Assembly: GCA_036417435.1 (NCBI GenBank) | Contig: CM070902.1 | Coordinates: forward strand, 42,182,600-42,246,599 | Reading direction: 5' to 3' | DNA: 64,000 bases | Source: Inia geoffrensis | Lineage: Eukaryota > Chordata > Mammalia > Artiodactyla > Iniidae | Shown: piece by piece, positions 1 to 11,229 of the stretch | How positions within the stretch are numbered: the first letter of the stretch is position 1 | Layout: every line of letters starts with the position of its first letter | Position numbers and translations under genes: made by a program | The notes under the pieces: model-generated | The model's database searches: none | What the model was told of the DNA's origin: nothing | Seen by the model: only the letters and a program-made list of their open reading frames with translations

Positions 1-429
1 CTGAGTGAGAGGTGGAAAGAAGGGAAGATCCTTCTACCTGATACTTATAAAGGGGACCCATGCCTCTACCTGCAGTATGGAAGGAACACAGAGGGAGATG
101 AGCTTCCCAATCAGATATCACATGCTCTGGAGATCCTTAGAAATCTTCATTCACTTGAGATAAGGGTCACTCATTGCACTGCCTTCATTCATTTATCAAA
201 TGCTAAATCAACCCCTGACATACACAAACTCTGATTTAGACACAGGGGGTGCAAAGATGAATGAGATATAGTCCATACTTCAAGAAGTTCACACATTATG
301 GGGAGGGAATAGACACTGATGTTTATTATAGTAAAAGAAGATCTTTGAGGAGGAGCAAGCATGGCCTAAGTATGGGCACACTCCCCCACCTTTGTCACAA
401 AGTTCGTTTAATTTAATGGGAGGTGGCTT
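1..429. other. Unique-looking non-coding sequence
   Basis: No open frame of useful length and no repeat family I recognise. Base composition is ordinary for a mammalian intergenic region. Confidence 0.5.
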
Positions 430-655
430 AGGTTATCTGTGGGGTCTTGAACCAGACTACCTGGGTTCAAATTCCAGCAGCATTCTAGCTATATGGATCA
501 CTATGGGTAAGGCAGTAACTACCCTGTTTCCTTATCTGTGACTGAAGAAAGTAAAATTAACTCTTCTATAAGGTTGTTTGAACATCAAATAAGGTAGAGC
601 ATATAAGGCTCTTGGCAAAGACTTTGTATATTACATGCACTCAGTGAATATGTGA
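430..655 (+). repeat. MIR SINE, sense orientation
   Basis: The order of landmarks matches the MIR core SINE: 'accagactacctgggttcaaattcc' split across the tRNA-like part, a 'ctagctatatggatcac' stretch in place of the usual 'ctagctgtgtgacct', 'gtttccttatctgtgac', then a '3-prime' segment ending 'actcagtgaatatgtgac'. Many substitutions mark it as an ancient, inactive copy. Confidence 0.75.
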
Positions 656-2508
656 CTTAAAAAAATGAATAAATGGAAGGGAGAAGCCCAAAGTAAATTT
701 TATTCACAGGAGAAGAACTGACCGTGGCCAGTAGGAACTTGGTCTGACCACTTGTGCCTCCCCCATATTTGTCATTCTCATAGTATTCTGTCCTTTGCAC
801 TGTAATGATTACAGTGTATGATGTAGTGAAAAGGAAGTTTTCATGGACTTGTATTTAGGAACTGTTAGACAGTGAAAGTTGAGGATGCAGCACCCTGTTT
901 TACAGTGCCTTTTGGGGGGAGGTTGACTCCCAGGGTCCAAAGCAAAGGTAAAAATGGAGGCCTATGCCTTCTCTTTTTGATCAGTAATTATGTCTTAATT
1001 TAGTAAACATTCCAATGTTGCATTGATTTCATCTGACTTGTTCAGTTGTAGATTTGATGACAGTAATTTCCTTGCTCATTTTCATTGGATTAATAATTAA
1101 ATCTTCTTTACCTCAAGAATTTGGAATGCAATAGTCATTAATTTTATGTTATTCCTATCAAATGAAGTTTATTAATTTTTATTATTTCTAGTTCTAAGCA
1201 GACTCCCTTTTTGAAAAATTTTACTTTTCAGCTGTTTTCTTCTCTGAGTTATATTTTCATCCTTTTGGATTGTATTACAATCTCAATTTGTACTCATTCA
1301 AAACAGTTTAAAGGGTTGAAAAAAAGTAAAACACAATTGAATTCAATGTCTATAAAATTTTAATAAATTTTCATCAAAAATGTTATTAAAATAAATGTAA
1401 AAAAATCAAAAGATGAACATTATTTTTCAAAATTTTCATCTAAAATACTCAAAAGTTATTAAAATTATTGTTATTAAAGTAAAATTTCAAATTATACTGT
1501 ATATCAAAATATCAAAAACTAAATTCAAATTATTTAAATAAAACTGAAATATTTTGACTGTCAGTTTAAATAAATCTTAATCTTTTTTTTCTTTTTAGCG
1601 ATAATGCTATTTACTATTCTAGTATGTAATGTCCATCTAGTTACCAATGTAAAGAATCAGTATCATGCTTCATGCCTGTTACATCTACAGTACAAACATA
1701 TAAAACTTTCAGAGCAAAATAAATTCTTAATATAGGAAATTGTTTCTTAGCTCTCTTGAAGAACTGATGTGACTACCTCACCAACTCATGTCTACCTCTG
1801 GAACCATGAGATCGAATATGAGCACAAGGCAAGAAAATGGATGCTTTCTACTACTTTGTCATGCTCAAATCTATAGCATTTGTACTTTCTGTAAGGAAAG
1901 ATTTCACAAGTTAATCAATTTTTCTGTTCTCTTGCTTAGGTTGCTCTTGCCGCTCAAATTCTACAGCATCCATTTCTGAGTTGGCAGTAGCACACCTGCA
2001 CATCTTCATTGTATTCAGATGCACTTATCTTTTGTTTTGAGGACCCAGGACAAGAGACGTGGAGAAGCATTTTCCAGGGACTTGAATGTTCCCAGGAGTG
2101 GAGGTTCAGGGTGAAGGATCATGGTGTGTCAGAGCCAAGAGCTGGATGTCTAGAAGGAGAGGTGATGGTGTTGTTTTATTTTTTAATAAATGCACTTTCT
2201 AATGTGTGTGTAATATGTAACACCTTCTAAGGATGGGGGCCCAGGAGAGAGGCCCTTGTTGTCTACATCTAAGGGTACTGCTACACAGGTACAGGTTGGA
2301 TAGTGACTATACTCAAGATGAAGCAAGTGTTCATCTTCGATTTCATCCTGAGTGCAGACAACAAGAAAGGAAGGAAGAAAAACTGTGGAAAGCCAACCTG
2401 TTTTTGAGAAGTGGCCTCAGTAATATTTAATATGAATACCAAAATATCTTCATGACTCCACCTAACTGTGGTTTCTGGTTAAAATAATGCCAGAGAAGCT
2501 ACCTCACC
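656..2508. other. AT-rich non-coding sequence without a gene
   Basis: No gene is visible. The part from about 1300 to 1600 is extremely AT-rich, with repeated 'ttttcatc' and 'gttattaaaat' words. Short open frames at 1788-1979, 2009-2230 and 2233-2430 have no recognisable domains and no coding signature. Confidence 0.5.
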
Positions 2509-2510
2509 CA

Positions 2511-2548
2511 AACACACACACATACACACACACACGCACACACACACT
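2511..2548. repeat. (CA)n microsatellite
   Basis: An interrupted CA dinucleotide tract, broken by a single T and a single G. Confidence 0.95.
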
Positions 2549-3039
2549 CTGCAGGATTTGCATCCCTACCTTGTTTGTGAATCAATTTGATTGTGCTGCA
2601 TAAAAGGCAGAAGAACTATCCCTTATTCCCTTGAACCCTAATCTACACAGAACATTAAAGTACCTGCAAAAAACCCATTCCAAACCCATCACTAACAACA
2701 TCCCCTTGGAGCCTGCTTGAGTCAGCAGTGTCTCAGATCACTGTATTTTATTAGAGATCTTCAAATTATTAGGATGATTTACCAGGTCATTATGGCACTG
2801 CTTGGAATTGCTAAACAATTAAGATTACTTGCTTTCTGCCACTGAGAACTATTCAGTCAGATTTTCCAGGCTGCTCGTAGAAAAGACACTAGTCTAGCAA
2901 TTATTAGGGTCTCTGGGTCCATGAGTCTCATTCAGGCCTACAGTCTTTGCGCCTTCCAGCCAGATGTGCCACCCTGTCCCATACAATCACTAGTCAATCA
3001 GAGAGGACACCCTGGCCAGGACTCTTTTATTCATCTCTC
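2549..3039. other. Unclassified non-coding sequence
   Basis: No gene or clear repeat seen. It lies between the CA tract and an antisense L2. Confidence 0.4.
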
Positions 3040-3665
3040 ACTGAAAAAAAAATTTATGAAACTCTTTCCATGCGCCCAGCACATTTCTTGCTTCAGGTGA
3101 ACAAACCAAATCCCTGCCCTCATGGAACTTACATTCTATTGAGATAGTTGACAATGGACAATTATCAATATAAATCTACACTATGTCAGATAATAATGAA
3201 AATAGCTAAGGGCCAGGGTAATGGGATATGCTTGGTGGCATTTGCTATTTAGGTCAATTTTGCAGGGAAGATCTTTCTGCTAATGTTATACTTAACCTGA
3301 GTGGAGTTGAATGAATAGGTCATGAATATACCTAAGGCAAGCACATTTTGGGCAGAGAAACTGCAAGTAAAAAGACATTATGTGCTAGGGTATCTAACAT
3401 ATCAAAAGGCAAGGATGGAGGACAGGGTGGCAGAAGCGGTGTAAGTAAGGTGGAGGCAGTGGGGAGTAAGGTCTGAGAGGTAAGGCATCCAAGTCAATGT
3501 GAAGACTTTTCCTCCGAGTGAGATGTAATTCATTGGAAGGTGACATGATTTATTTATTGAATGAGTCACTCTTGTCACTACACAAAGAGCCCCAAGGAGC
3601 AGGAGTAGAAGCAGAGTGAGCAAGTAAGAGGCTGCTACCACAACAATCCAGACAAGAGACGATAT
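3040..3665 (-). repeat. L2 LINE 3' region, antisense
   Basis: Read on the plus strand this is the reverse complement of the L2 3' part. 'tccctgccctcatggaact' is followed by 'tacattcta' (the L2 3' UTR), then 'gaggtaaggcatcc', 'gtgagatgtaattcattgg' and 'ccagacaagaga', matching the antisense L2 series. About 620 bp are retained with strong divergence. L2 is dead in placental mammals. Confidence 0.75.
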
Positions 3666-3764
3666 TAATAGGGACCAGTTACTTAGCAGTTATCACGGGT
3701 TAGGGTATGGACATCCTGATGGAATATTTTCAATAGTTCAATCATCACAGATCCCATTTATCAA

Positions 3765-3965
3765 AAACAGTATACTAGCTTCATGTCTAAGCTCTTTATG
3801 TGAATAACCTCATACAACTTGCACAACTACTTTATAAATTAGCTACTATTGTTCTCTACAATCTACAATTGTGGAAATCAAGATTTAGAGAATTCAGATG
3901 GTTTTGTTCATGGTCATATCTAGCCAGTGCATGAGGTTTGCCTGACTCTATAGTCTATGAGACCA
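3765..3965 (-). repeat. MIR SINE, antisense
   Basis: The plus strand shows the reversed MIR core: 'ctctttatgtgaataacctca', 'gaaatcaagatttagagaa', then 'gcctgactctatagtc' in the tRNA-like part. Highly diverged. Confidence 0.6.
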
Positions 3966-4218
3966 ACACCTGGACTTCCCTGCCTTTCCCCCTTCTTATC
4001 ATTCTTATATTTACTCAGGACTTTTTGCATCTTTGCTTTTTAATCTTTGGCTCTGTGTTCGTCCTTTGAACTTGAGAACACACTTGGCTTTAGATGTTAC
4101 TTCCTGCAAGCACTCTTCTCTTGCCTTTTTCTTTCTCCTTCAGTTCTTATTCTGTGTTTTCTATATTATATCATATCATTTATCATATACCATACATTAC
4201 ATCATATCCAGTCATATG

Positions 4219-4582
4219 TGCTATAGACTGAATTATGTTGCTCCAAATTCATATTTTGAAGCTTTAACCCCCAACACGATGGCATTTGGAGATGCGGTCT
4301 CTGAGAGATAATTCGATTTAGATAAGGCCATGAAATGGTACCCCATGATGGGATTAGTGGCATTATGAGGAGACACACTAGAGTGCTTGCTCTCTCTTTA
4401 CCATGTGAAGATGCAGTGAGAAGACAGCCACCTTCAAACTGGGAAGAGAGCCCTAACCAGACTCAACCATGCTGGCACCCAGTCTTGGACTTTCAGCCTC
4501 CAGAACTGTGAGAAAATGAGTTTCTGTTGTTTAAGCCACCCAGTCTACGTTATTTTGTTGTGGCAGATCAAGCAGACTAAGA
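4219..4582 (+). mobile_element. Solo MaLR LTR (MLT1/MST-like), sense
   Basis: About 360 bp matching the ERVL-MaLR LTR pattern: 'tatagactgaattatg' start, 'cccccaacacgatggcattt', 'gatgggattagtggcatta', 'accatgtgaagatgcag', 'ttcagcctccagaactgtga', and the hallmark 'ttgtttaagccacccagtct' near the 3' end. No internal retroviral sequence adjoins it, so it is a solo LTR. Both flanks are AT-rich 'atcat' sequence, so the insertion site was probably a degenerate AT repeat. Confidence 0.85.
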
Positions 4583-4689
4583 AATTATGTGTTATATGAT
4601 ATCACATATAACATAATTATACATGATGTGTTATAATATATCATATTACCTTTATTTCTTGTTAACCTATTCCTTTTTTGTCTGCCTGC

Positions 4690-4765
4690 TTCATCATTTA
4701 TCCCTAGAAACTTGCATATTATCTAGCACAGTAATATTTGGCAGATGCACAAATAAATGAATGAA
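4690..4765 (+). repeat. L2 3' end fragment, sense
   Basis: 'atctagcacagtaatatttggcag' in split form followed by 'aataaatgaatgaat' fits the terminal L2 segment 'cctagcacagtgcctggcac ... aataaatgaatgaatg'. Confidence 0.6.
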
Positions 4766-4779
4766 TCTAATTCCAGGCC

Positions 4780-5650
4780 CCGTGAATAACCACCACTGTT
4801 AGTTAATGGATTCTCCAACTTGGCTCCAGTCTGTTGGATCAGTGTCTATAAAGAACCTTCCTTTGGGTCTGGTGCAAGATCCAACCCATTGGCTTCTCAG
4901 TTCAACCAGTGCATTTAGTCCATCAGCACTTTCTAAGCTCAATCCCAGGTCTTCAACTCTCTCTCCCAAGGATCTTGGGCAAGTCATTCCCCTCCTGAAC
5001 TTTAGCTGCCACCTCAAGACTGAGTGTGACTCTGGACCCAATAAAAATCAACATCCAAGGCAAAATGAAAATTGCAAAGAGAAGGATGCATCAGGAAATC
5101 TTCCAAGAGGGTAATTCATCTGGAGAATAAGGTGGTAATTCTCCACGTCCAGAGCTGTGGGCCGTGGGGACAGAGAAGGCTGCCTGATTGCCTCTAGCTG
5201 CTGAGCTCCAAGTCTGGGAAACTTGTCAAACCCAGAGCTATGTTTTGCAATCTCTTTCAACAGGATGCTCATACAGAGGCACTGTGGATCGATTCATAGT
5301 GCTAAAGGTGCTTGCATCCTTTCCGGAGGGGCATTGCCCCTGAATATTTAACAAGGCAGGTAATAGTCCTAATTGAGGGTGGTGGTGGAATTGAGTTGGG
5401 TGGTTTGGGGCAGCCACAGCCTGGATTATAAAACTGAAAAGAAAAGATGGACAAGTTTTATTGATTCTGGGCCAATTTTTTTCTTATTTTATTTGCTGCT
5501 TTAAAACTGTGTAGTTTGCTCCCAGTGGCTTCCTGTCCACATAATAGAAAAACACTTTCTGTAAGTGGTTAACTTGACAGGTTTTCATTTGTACCTGGGT
5601 TTCCAAGAGCCGCTTAAAACTCTCATCCTGTAGGTTTAGAATTTTTTATA
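4780..5650. other. Unclassified non-coding sequence, no repeat recognised
   Basis: About 870 bp without a recognisable transposon. Overlapping frames at 4806-5114 (+), 4799-5041 (-) and 5048-5272 (-) are about 75-100 codons but show no domain and overlap on opposite strands, as expected by chance. It contains a perfect inverted repeat (5327-5341). Being repeat-free, it is a candidate for comparative conservation analysis. Confidence 0.4.
5327..5341. promoter_or_regulatory. 15-bp perfect palindrome AGGGGCATTGCCCCT
   Basis: Two 7-bp arms (AGGGGCA and TGCCCCT) around a single central T. It may be a dimeric transcription-factor site or a small hairpin. No specific factor is assigned, and the function is inference only. 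Confidence 0.25.
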
Positions 5651-5664
5651 TATACAAGATTAAT

Positions 5665-5745
5665 TTGTTCATCCATCCATCCATTCAGTCAGTCAGCTTT
5701 GATTGAGTTCTTACTATGTGTATGAAAAAATTGCTTGCTCTTTGC

Positions 5746-5778
<33 letters not shown>

Positions 5779-5905
5779 AATTGTTCTGCTCTGAATAGCT
5801 CCCAGCCTAATTGAATGGACATGTAAGGCAACATACATTGGTAATACATTGTGTGATGTATTAGGATGAAGGATGTGCAGAGCCCTCTAGAAAGAATGGA
5901 CACAA
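5665..5905 (-). repeat. L2 3' end, antisense, with an internal poly-A tract
   Basis: 'catccatccattcagtcagt', 'ttgagttcttactatgtgt' and 'agctcccagcctaattgaat' follow the antisense L2 terminal pattern. A pure run of 28 A (5746-5773) interrupts it. Confidence 0.55.
5746..5773. repeat. Poly-A homopolymer (28 A)
   Basis: Uninterrupted A run. No SINE or processed pseudogene body precedes it on the plus strand, so it probably expanded within the surrounding L2 relic. Confidence 0.9.
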
Positions 5906-6134
5906 CTCAGCCTGGCTTGGCTTGGATGTCAAATAAGTCATTTCAGCATATGTGTCTCTGGGTTGATCTCCACTCTTTTTATCTCAACACTCAGTAGTCA
6001 AATAGGCAAATCATTGAATATCTTGGGGATTCTGTTTCCTAAAGTGAATTGGTTAGACTAGGCTTTAATAGATTCCCCAGCATCCATACAAAACTATCTT
6101 CTAGGAATCTAGCCTTTTCTTTGCCGGGGAGGTA

Positions 6135-6330
6135 GTGTTTCAGGGTGGCTAAGATACGGTCTTTGGAATCAGACAGCTTGGATATAAACTCTGAATCCAC
6201 TCCAAACTGGTTCTATCCCTTAGGAAAACTACTTAACCTCTATAAGCCTAAATTTCTTATGTGTAAAATGGTGTTTTATAGCAGCAACGCCTTCATCAGG
6301 TACCTGGCAAATTGCATTTAATTAATACCA
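6135..6330 (+). repeat. MIR SINE, sense
   Basis: 'gtctttggaatcagacagct', 'actacttaacctctataagc' and 'ttatgtgtaaaatgg' appear in MIR order, ending near 'gtacctggcaaattgc'. Confidence 0.75.
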
Positions 6331-6443
6331 TCTACAACTGTGAAAATATTAGAAGCTTCATGAAAACCTAATGCATTTGTAATAAAGGTCTCTGGTATAC
6401 ATTCGTATATACAAAATATGCTAGTCAAAATATGGAATTGGGT

Positions 6444-6656
6444 CTATAGTTTTCAACCACAGACAATTTTGTTCCAGAGGGAATATTCAGCAAAGTAAGG
6501 AGACAGTTTTGGTTTTCACAATTTGGTTAGTGGGATGTTAGTGACCTAGTGGGCAGAAGCCAGAAATGCTAATAAACACCCTACAACATACAGGACAGTA
6601 TCCACAATAAAGAATCATTTGACCCCAAATATTAATGAAGTAGAGGTTAAAAACCC
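6444..6656 (+). mobile_element. MER20 hAT-Charlie DNA transposon, sense
   Basis: A non-autonomous hAT element of about 210 bp. Landmarks in order: 'agttttcaaccacagacaat' at the 5' end, 'tagtgggcagaagccagaaa', 'acatacaggacagtatccac', 'aaagaatcatttgacccc' and terminal 'gaggttaaaaaccc'. These match MER20. The degenerate ends are roughly inverted, as expected. MER20 copies have been linked to endometrial enhancer activity in placental mammals, but nothing here shows that for this copy. Confidence 0.8.
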
Positions 6657-7059
6657 TTCGATTAGCTAAAGGCATCAGCTTAGGACGACAGGGGACATTT
6701 TAGCATCAAGAGCTACTTTAATTGCTTCAGTGCACAGTTGATATTTATTCATTGATCCAATACTTACCTATTTAATAGAAATTGAGCACATTCTCCTGAC
6801 TCTGCCCTGGGCTTTCAGGAAGCTGATCCTGTAGCAGGCAAAAGAGTGATCTGCAGGGCACCTGAAATTAGGAGGGAGATTGAGCATGATATCTTTGAAT
6901 TATTTGAAGGGAAAAATGAAGACCTAACCTGGAGTTAAAGGAGATTCTGTGAAGTTTTGGGAAAGCTGTAAGCAGACATGACAAAAGGACAGTTAGGATC
7001 AGAGATTCTTATGGTCATTGTGATATGGGAGAACTCCTGGGAAGCTTCTATGACTTGAC

Positions 7060-7470
7060 TGCAGCTTTTGTTTATTCACACCGTATCTCAACTGCTCCTA
7101 TACACCCTATATGAAGCCATAATGAAATCCCTCTGGATTTCCCTATGGGCTCATGCTACTCTTTCTATCTGAAGTACCTTCTGCCACTCTTGTCCACCAA
7201 ATAGGAGTGAAGCATTTTTACGATGTCACCTGTATCATTTTCTCTGACTCCTCAGCACAGAAAGTTTATAACTTCATCTCCCCTCCATTATACGCTGACT
7301 AGACATCCAACATGTTCCTGTAGCCCTGTAATGTGCAATCTGGCCTGCCTGCTGTTCTTTACTGTGCTGTGAGCCAGGGATCTTGCCCTATACCATCTTT
7401 GTTTCTCAGGTGCCTCACACAGTTCTGGCATGAACTGGAGGCTCTGTAAATATTGTTTGAATTAATTAAA
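7060..7470 (+). repeat. L2 LINE 3' region, sense
   Basis: 'gaagtaccttctgccactct' and 'cgatgtcacctgtatcattt' correspond to the L2 ORF2 end and 3' UTR. The element ends with 'caggtgcctcacacagttct', 'ggcatgaactggaggctc' and 'taaatattgtttgaatta', the L2 terminus. The 65-codon antisense frame here is not a gene. Confidence 0.7.
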
Positions 7471-7734
7471 GTTGTTGAAACCATTTCTCCTTCTAAACTC
7501 CTGTCTTTTGCAAGCTGGAAAGAAACTTGCTGGTATGGAAGATGAGATGACAAAGGAACGAACTAAAATAGATAGAGCTTTGCGCTGATGCACCCACTGG
7601 TCATATTGGAGATTATTTCCCTCTCCCCATGGATGACCTCCAATGCCCCTGTGATGGTTGTTAGATTTGTTAGGTTCTCATTGGTTTAGCAAAATAGGAG
7701 CAAGCTACACTCACATAACAAGCATTCATCTATT

Positions 7735-7925
7735 CATGTGTTTATTCATTCATTCTTCATAATACCTATGGAGGTACTGTGCCAGTGATGGGGAATATTT
7801 TGATATATTAAGCACACATGGCACTTGCCTTCAGAGTACATGGTTTCCTGGGGAAGGCTGACACAATTACACGAGTAACTGGATTCTCTGAGAAGTACAA
7901 TGAAGGCAAAGTACTGAGAGCTATA
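7735..7925 (-). repeat. L2 3' end, antisense
   Basis: 'tttattcattcattcttc', 'gtactgtgccagtgatgggg' and 'gcacttgccttcagagtac' follow the reversed L2 3' UTR order. Confidence 0.6.
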
Positions 7926-7939
7926 ATGTGATAGCTTTG

Positions 7940-8550
7940 TGATATATCAGCTTGGCTAGGCTGTACTACATTCTCCAGAATTCCTCTTTTGTTGTGTATT
8001 TCCAGTTAGGTTGAGCTATAATGAATACTCTCTCAGGAGAATGAGAGAGTAGAAAGGGAGGCTGTAGCCATTTTGTAGCTTTTCCCAGCTATTCAGTCAA
8101 ATACTAATCTTATTGATTCTGTGTAAGGATTTTATCAATGTAATCTAAAGTTCCGAATTAGTTGATTAGTTTTAGTTAATCAAAATAGAGATTACTGTGG
8201 GTGGGTGTGACTTCCTCAGGTGGAAGGCTTTTAAAGAGACTGGGGTCTTCTTGATAATCAGATACTCCATACATTATGTGGGTTTATCTTCCTTTCCTAA
8301 CTGCCTGCCTAGGCTTTCTTAGCCTGTCCCTACAATGATGGAAACCAATTCTGTGTGTGTGTGTGTATGTGTGTGCGTGTGTGCATATATGCACAATTCC
8401 CATATCTATGATTGTATACATGTATATGACATGTACCATACACATATGTATGTATACACACATGTATATGTCTATGTGCATGCATACATGTGTGTATACA
8501 TATTATATATATCCAATTCTGTTCCTCTGGTTGAAGCCTGCCTAATACAG
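7940..8550 (+). mobile_element. Ancient ERVL-type LTR containing a long microsatellite
   Basis: 'atcagcttggctaggctgta' at the left, 'tgtgggtgggtgtgacttcc' in the middle and 'ccaattctgttcctctggtt ... gcctgcctaatacag' at the right match a common mammalian LTR type whose 3' part precedes 'ttctctggagaacc ... ctaatacag'. A TG and TATG-rich repeat fills 8352-8515, just before the LTR end. Exact subfamily not assigned. Confidence 0.6.
8352..8515. repeat. Complex (TG)n / (TATG)n / (CATA)n microsatellite
   Basis: Starts as an interrupted TG run and grades into alternating purine-pyrimidine words such as 'acatgtatatg' and 'gtatacacacatg'. Open frames on both strands across it (8335-8622 and 8330-8797) are low-complexity artefacts. 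Confidence 0.9.
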
Positions 8551-8559
8551 ATGAACATG

Positions 8560-8745
8560 CATTATAGTTCAACAGATCATAGAAGGCTTCCTGGAGGAAA
8601 TGAGTTGAAATATGAAGGATGATCAGGAATAAGAATGAGGTAGAAGGAAACATTGTGTGTGGCCTGGGCCAGAGTGTGTGTGTCTGGGATGGAATGGGAG
8701 TAAGTGAGGCTGGAAAATTTGACAAAAGCAAACATTGGGAGTCCA
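8560..8745 (-). repeat. L2 fragment, antisense
   Basis: 'gaaggcttcctggaggaaat' followed by 'gagttgaaatatgaaggatg' is the reverse-complement L2 motif (usual form 'aggcctctctgaggaggtga ... gagacctgaaggatga'). Confidence 0.6.
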
Positions 8746-9114
8746 TAAAATTATAGTGGTTCCTATTTTGGTGGTTTGTTTTGATAAGACTGCACAAGGA
8801 ATTAAGAGAGACAAGAATTTAGTTTCAGCAACTGTACAAGTGCCACAGAGGACTGGGCATGACTATTCAAAATACAACTGAGGTTCTAATAGTCTAATAA
8901 ACAAACTTAGTTCCCCCATTTCTGCTACTTGTTACCTGCTACTTCTTCCTAGTATGTTATTTATCAGCATCTCCACCACTCAAGACTTCTGTTTTCCTTT
9001 AGGTATTTCTCTACAACTTCCTATTTTTACCATAAAGATCAACAGATGATATAATTCCTGATCATTGATTTGTCAATCTCTGCTGGTTGTGATGAGAAAA
9101 CAGCAATTTTGAGT

Positions 9115-9445
9115 TGCTGCCTCAGCATTTAAATGTGTGACAACCCTGCTCACACCCAGAGTGTGGCATTTAGATAAGGACCTAAGCTTAGTATTCCTGC
9201 CCAAAGCTCCTGTTTTGGGATTCCCTGGGCACCTTTTAGAATAACCACTTAGAGTTGAGCCTGTGAAAACTTAGTGACCTTTGCCCCAACCACCCTGTAA
9301 GTAATAAATACTTTCTACCCTGCTTTCTCTCTGCTTCTTGCTTGCTCTTGACCTGGGGCGGAGGACTGCCCTTCCTCTGGCTCACTGTACCCCTCCACTC
9401 CCCATTTCTGGTACCTGTAAGTAATAACTCTTGTGATTTTACTTC
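9115..9445 (+). mobile_element. Probable LTR fragment, family unassigned
   Basis: 'accctgtaagtaataaatac' near 9292-9312 resembles a retroviral polyadenylation region, followed by a pyrimidine-rich U5-like stretch. A second 'cctgtaagtaataac' occurs about 120 bp downstream. I cannot name a family, and it may be chance resemblance. Confidence 0.35.
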
Positions 9446-11225
9446 CTGTACATGAGTGTATTGAAACTGCACCTTTTATCAAAGTGGCCCCAGGGTTTTC
9501 ATTTCCCCAAAGTAGGAGCTTGGATGCTGAGGGAGCTCTCTGCCAGCGCTACTGGGGTGGCTTGTGCCTTTTCATTCAGGAGATCATAATTTGCATATCC
9601 TTAATTTATTACACCAGCTACATGGACACAGAACACATGGGTTTAGGACTATTTTGAATAAAAGCTTTGTTTCAGCTACTTCCCTTGCAACTCACCGGAG
9701 TCATGTAAATACTCTTGCTGAAAGTGTTAGGGAGAAACAAAGTTATCCTGAACACCATGTTGGAGCAGATTGGACAGTGACATGACCGGGTCTCTCCTTG
9801 CTCAATGTAAGTTCATTGTCAGCATCTGGTCTCAGCCCCACTAAATCACAAATGCTTCATCAAGACTTGCCTCTATCCAGATCTTAAATGAGAACTTCTA
9901 TGAAAAAAAACATATTCTTGGTGTGATTATGTCAGCAACTATTCAAGGTTCATCTTTGTTGAAATAGTATTCAGCAGAAAAAAAACTTTTAAATAGAAAT
10001 TGTGGCTGGATGGGATATTTATACACCTTTATTCTGGCTTAAATATTAAAGATTAACTTAGAGATTAATTTACTCACTTTAGATAACTGTCAATAAGGAA
10101 ATCTTAAGCTCTTTACCTTGGGACTTATGAAACCCAAATATAAAGGCTTTTATTTAAAAGGTAGGTACTCTGGAAAGTGTTATAACTTTTGGTATTTGAT
10201 TAGTTAATAATCAATACGTAATCAATATATAATCATGTGTTAACCAATAGAAACATTTAGTTTCTAGATCATTAGAAACAGCTGAAAACTCTTTACTAAG
10301 ACGTTTTCTTTATGATGTCATGTTCTACTTCTCTCTTCTTTGGAGGAGGGAAAAAGGATTCAATTTTTTTTCTATGCATTTTTGTATAAGGACACTTAAT
10401 CTTTAGAAATTTTGTGCAGAATATTCCAATTGTTCTATTACTGAAATGTTCTCTCCAACGGTTCCTTTCCCAATTGCTCCCAGTAAATATGAGTTTCTTA
10501 TTTTATTTACTCTTCTGAAAATGGTGTCTCTCTTGATTGTTCACAGCTCTGGCTCTCTGGTCTCTTCCTTGATCCTGTGAAGGTGTGGAAGTTTTATGTC
10601 CATTTTGGGAAACAGTCATATCCTCATTGGAGTCCATGTTGAAACAGGGATTTCATTTTCCTTCCTATGTAACACTATTGAATATTTTCTTAGGCTATAG
10701 AAAACTGGAGTTTTATCTATTGTAGAGTTTGACTAGAGAGTACAGAAAAGGACCAGTGTGGGCTTTACCCGTAAGAAATAGTTTGCATAGTTCAAATATC
10801 AGCTTTCGAAAGGGTTAGTATGGAAGAGCTTGGTTAACCAACTATGAAGAAATTTTGCCTTTGTGTTTTGCCAATTGCAGAGCCAGCAAAGGATCCTTTC
10901 CCCTGAAGATGTATGTTTCAGCCACAACCTTGCAGACCCACAAGAAGAGCCACAGTGTGAATGAACAAAACAATTTTTTTCTGGAAATGGCAATAATAAT
11001 GGTGTTACCATATATGTCCCACATACTGTAAAAGCATGTTCAAATCATAATACTGTCTTAATTAATAAAAGAGCATTTCTGTAAGTAAAATGTGCAGTAT
11101 ATGGTTATGACACTATTCAGAGTTTTTAAGTAACTGTATCTCTCTGCTCTAAGGTATTGGCTTCAGGAATGATCAGCTTTCAGATTGTATGCTGTATTTC
11201 AGAATTTGTGTCTGCCAAATCAATA
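9446..11225. other. Unclassified non-coding sequence
   Basis: About 1.8 kb with no gene and no repeat family I recognise with confidence. Parts near 10,000-10,260 are AT-rich. Frames at 9433-9785 (+) and 10799-11024 (-) are short and featureless. Confidence 0.4.
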
Positions 11226-11229
11226 TTTA

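Noticed and set aside
2511..2548. CRISPR-like or tandem-spacer array
   Set aside because: Simple dinucleotide repeat. No repeat-spacer architecture exists anywhere in the window.
5746..5773. Poly-A run as the tail of a processed pseudogene
   Set aside because: The sequence upstream resembles an antisense L2, not an mRNA, and no target-site duplication was found.
8330..8797. 155-codon minus-strand open frame, the longest in the window
   Set aside because: It crosses a TG/TATG microsatellite and an L2 fragment. Its apparent His/Thr/Ile-rich protein is a translation of simple repeats.
9292..9445. Tandem retroviral polyadenylation regions
   Set aside because: Two 'cctgtaagtaata' words are suggestive, but no LTR ends or internal sequence could be recognised. 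Kept only as a low-confidence LTR fragment.
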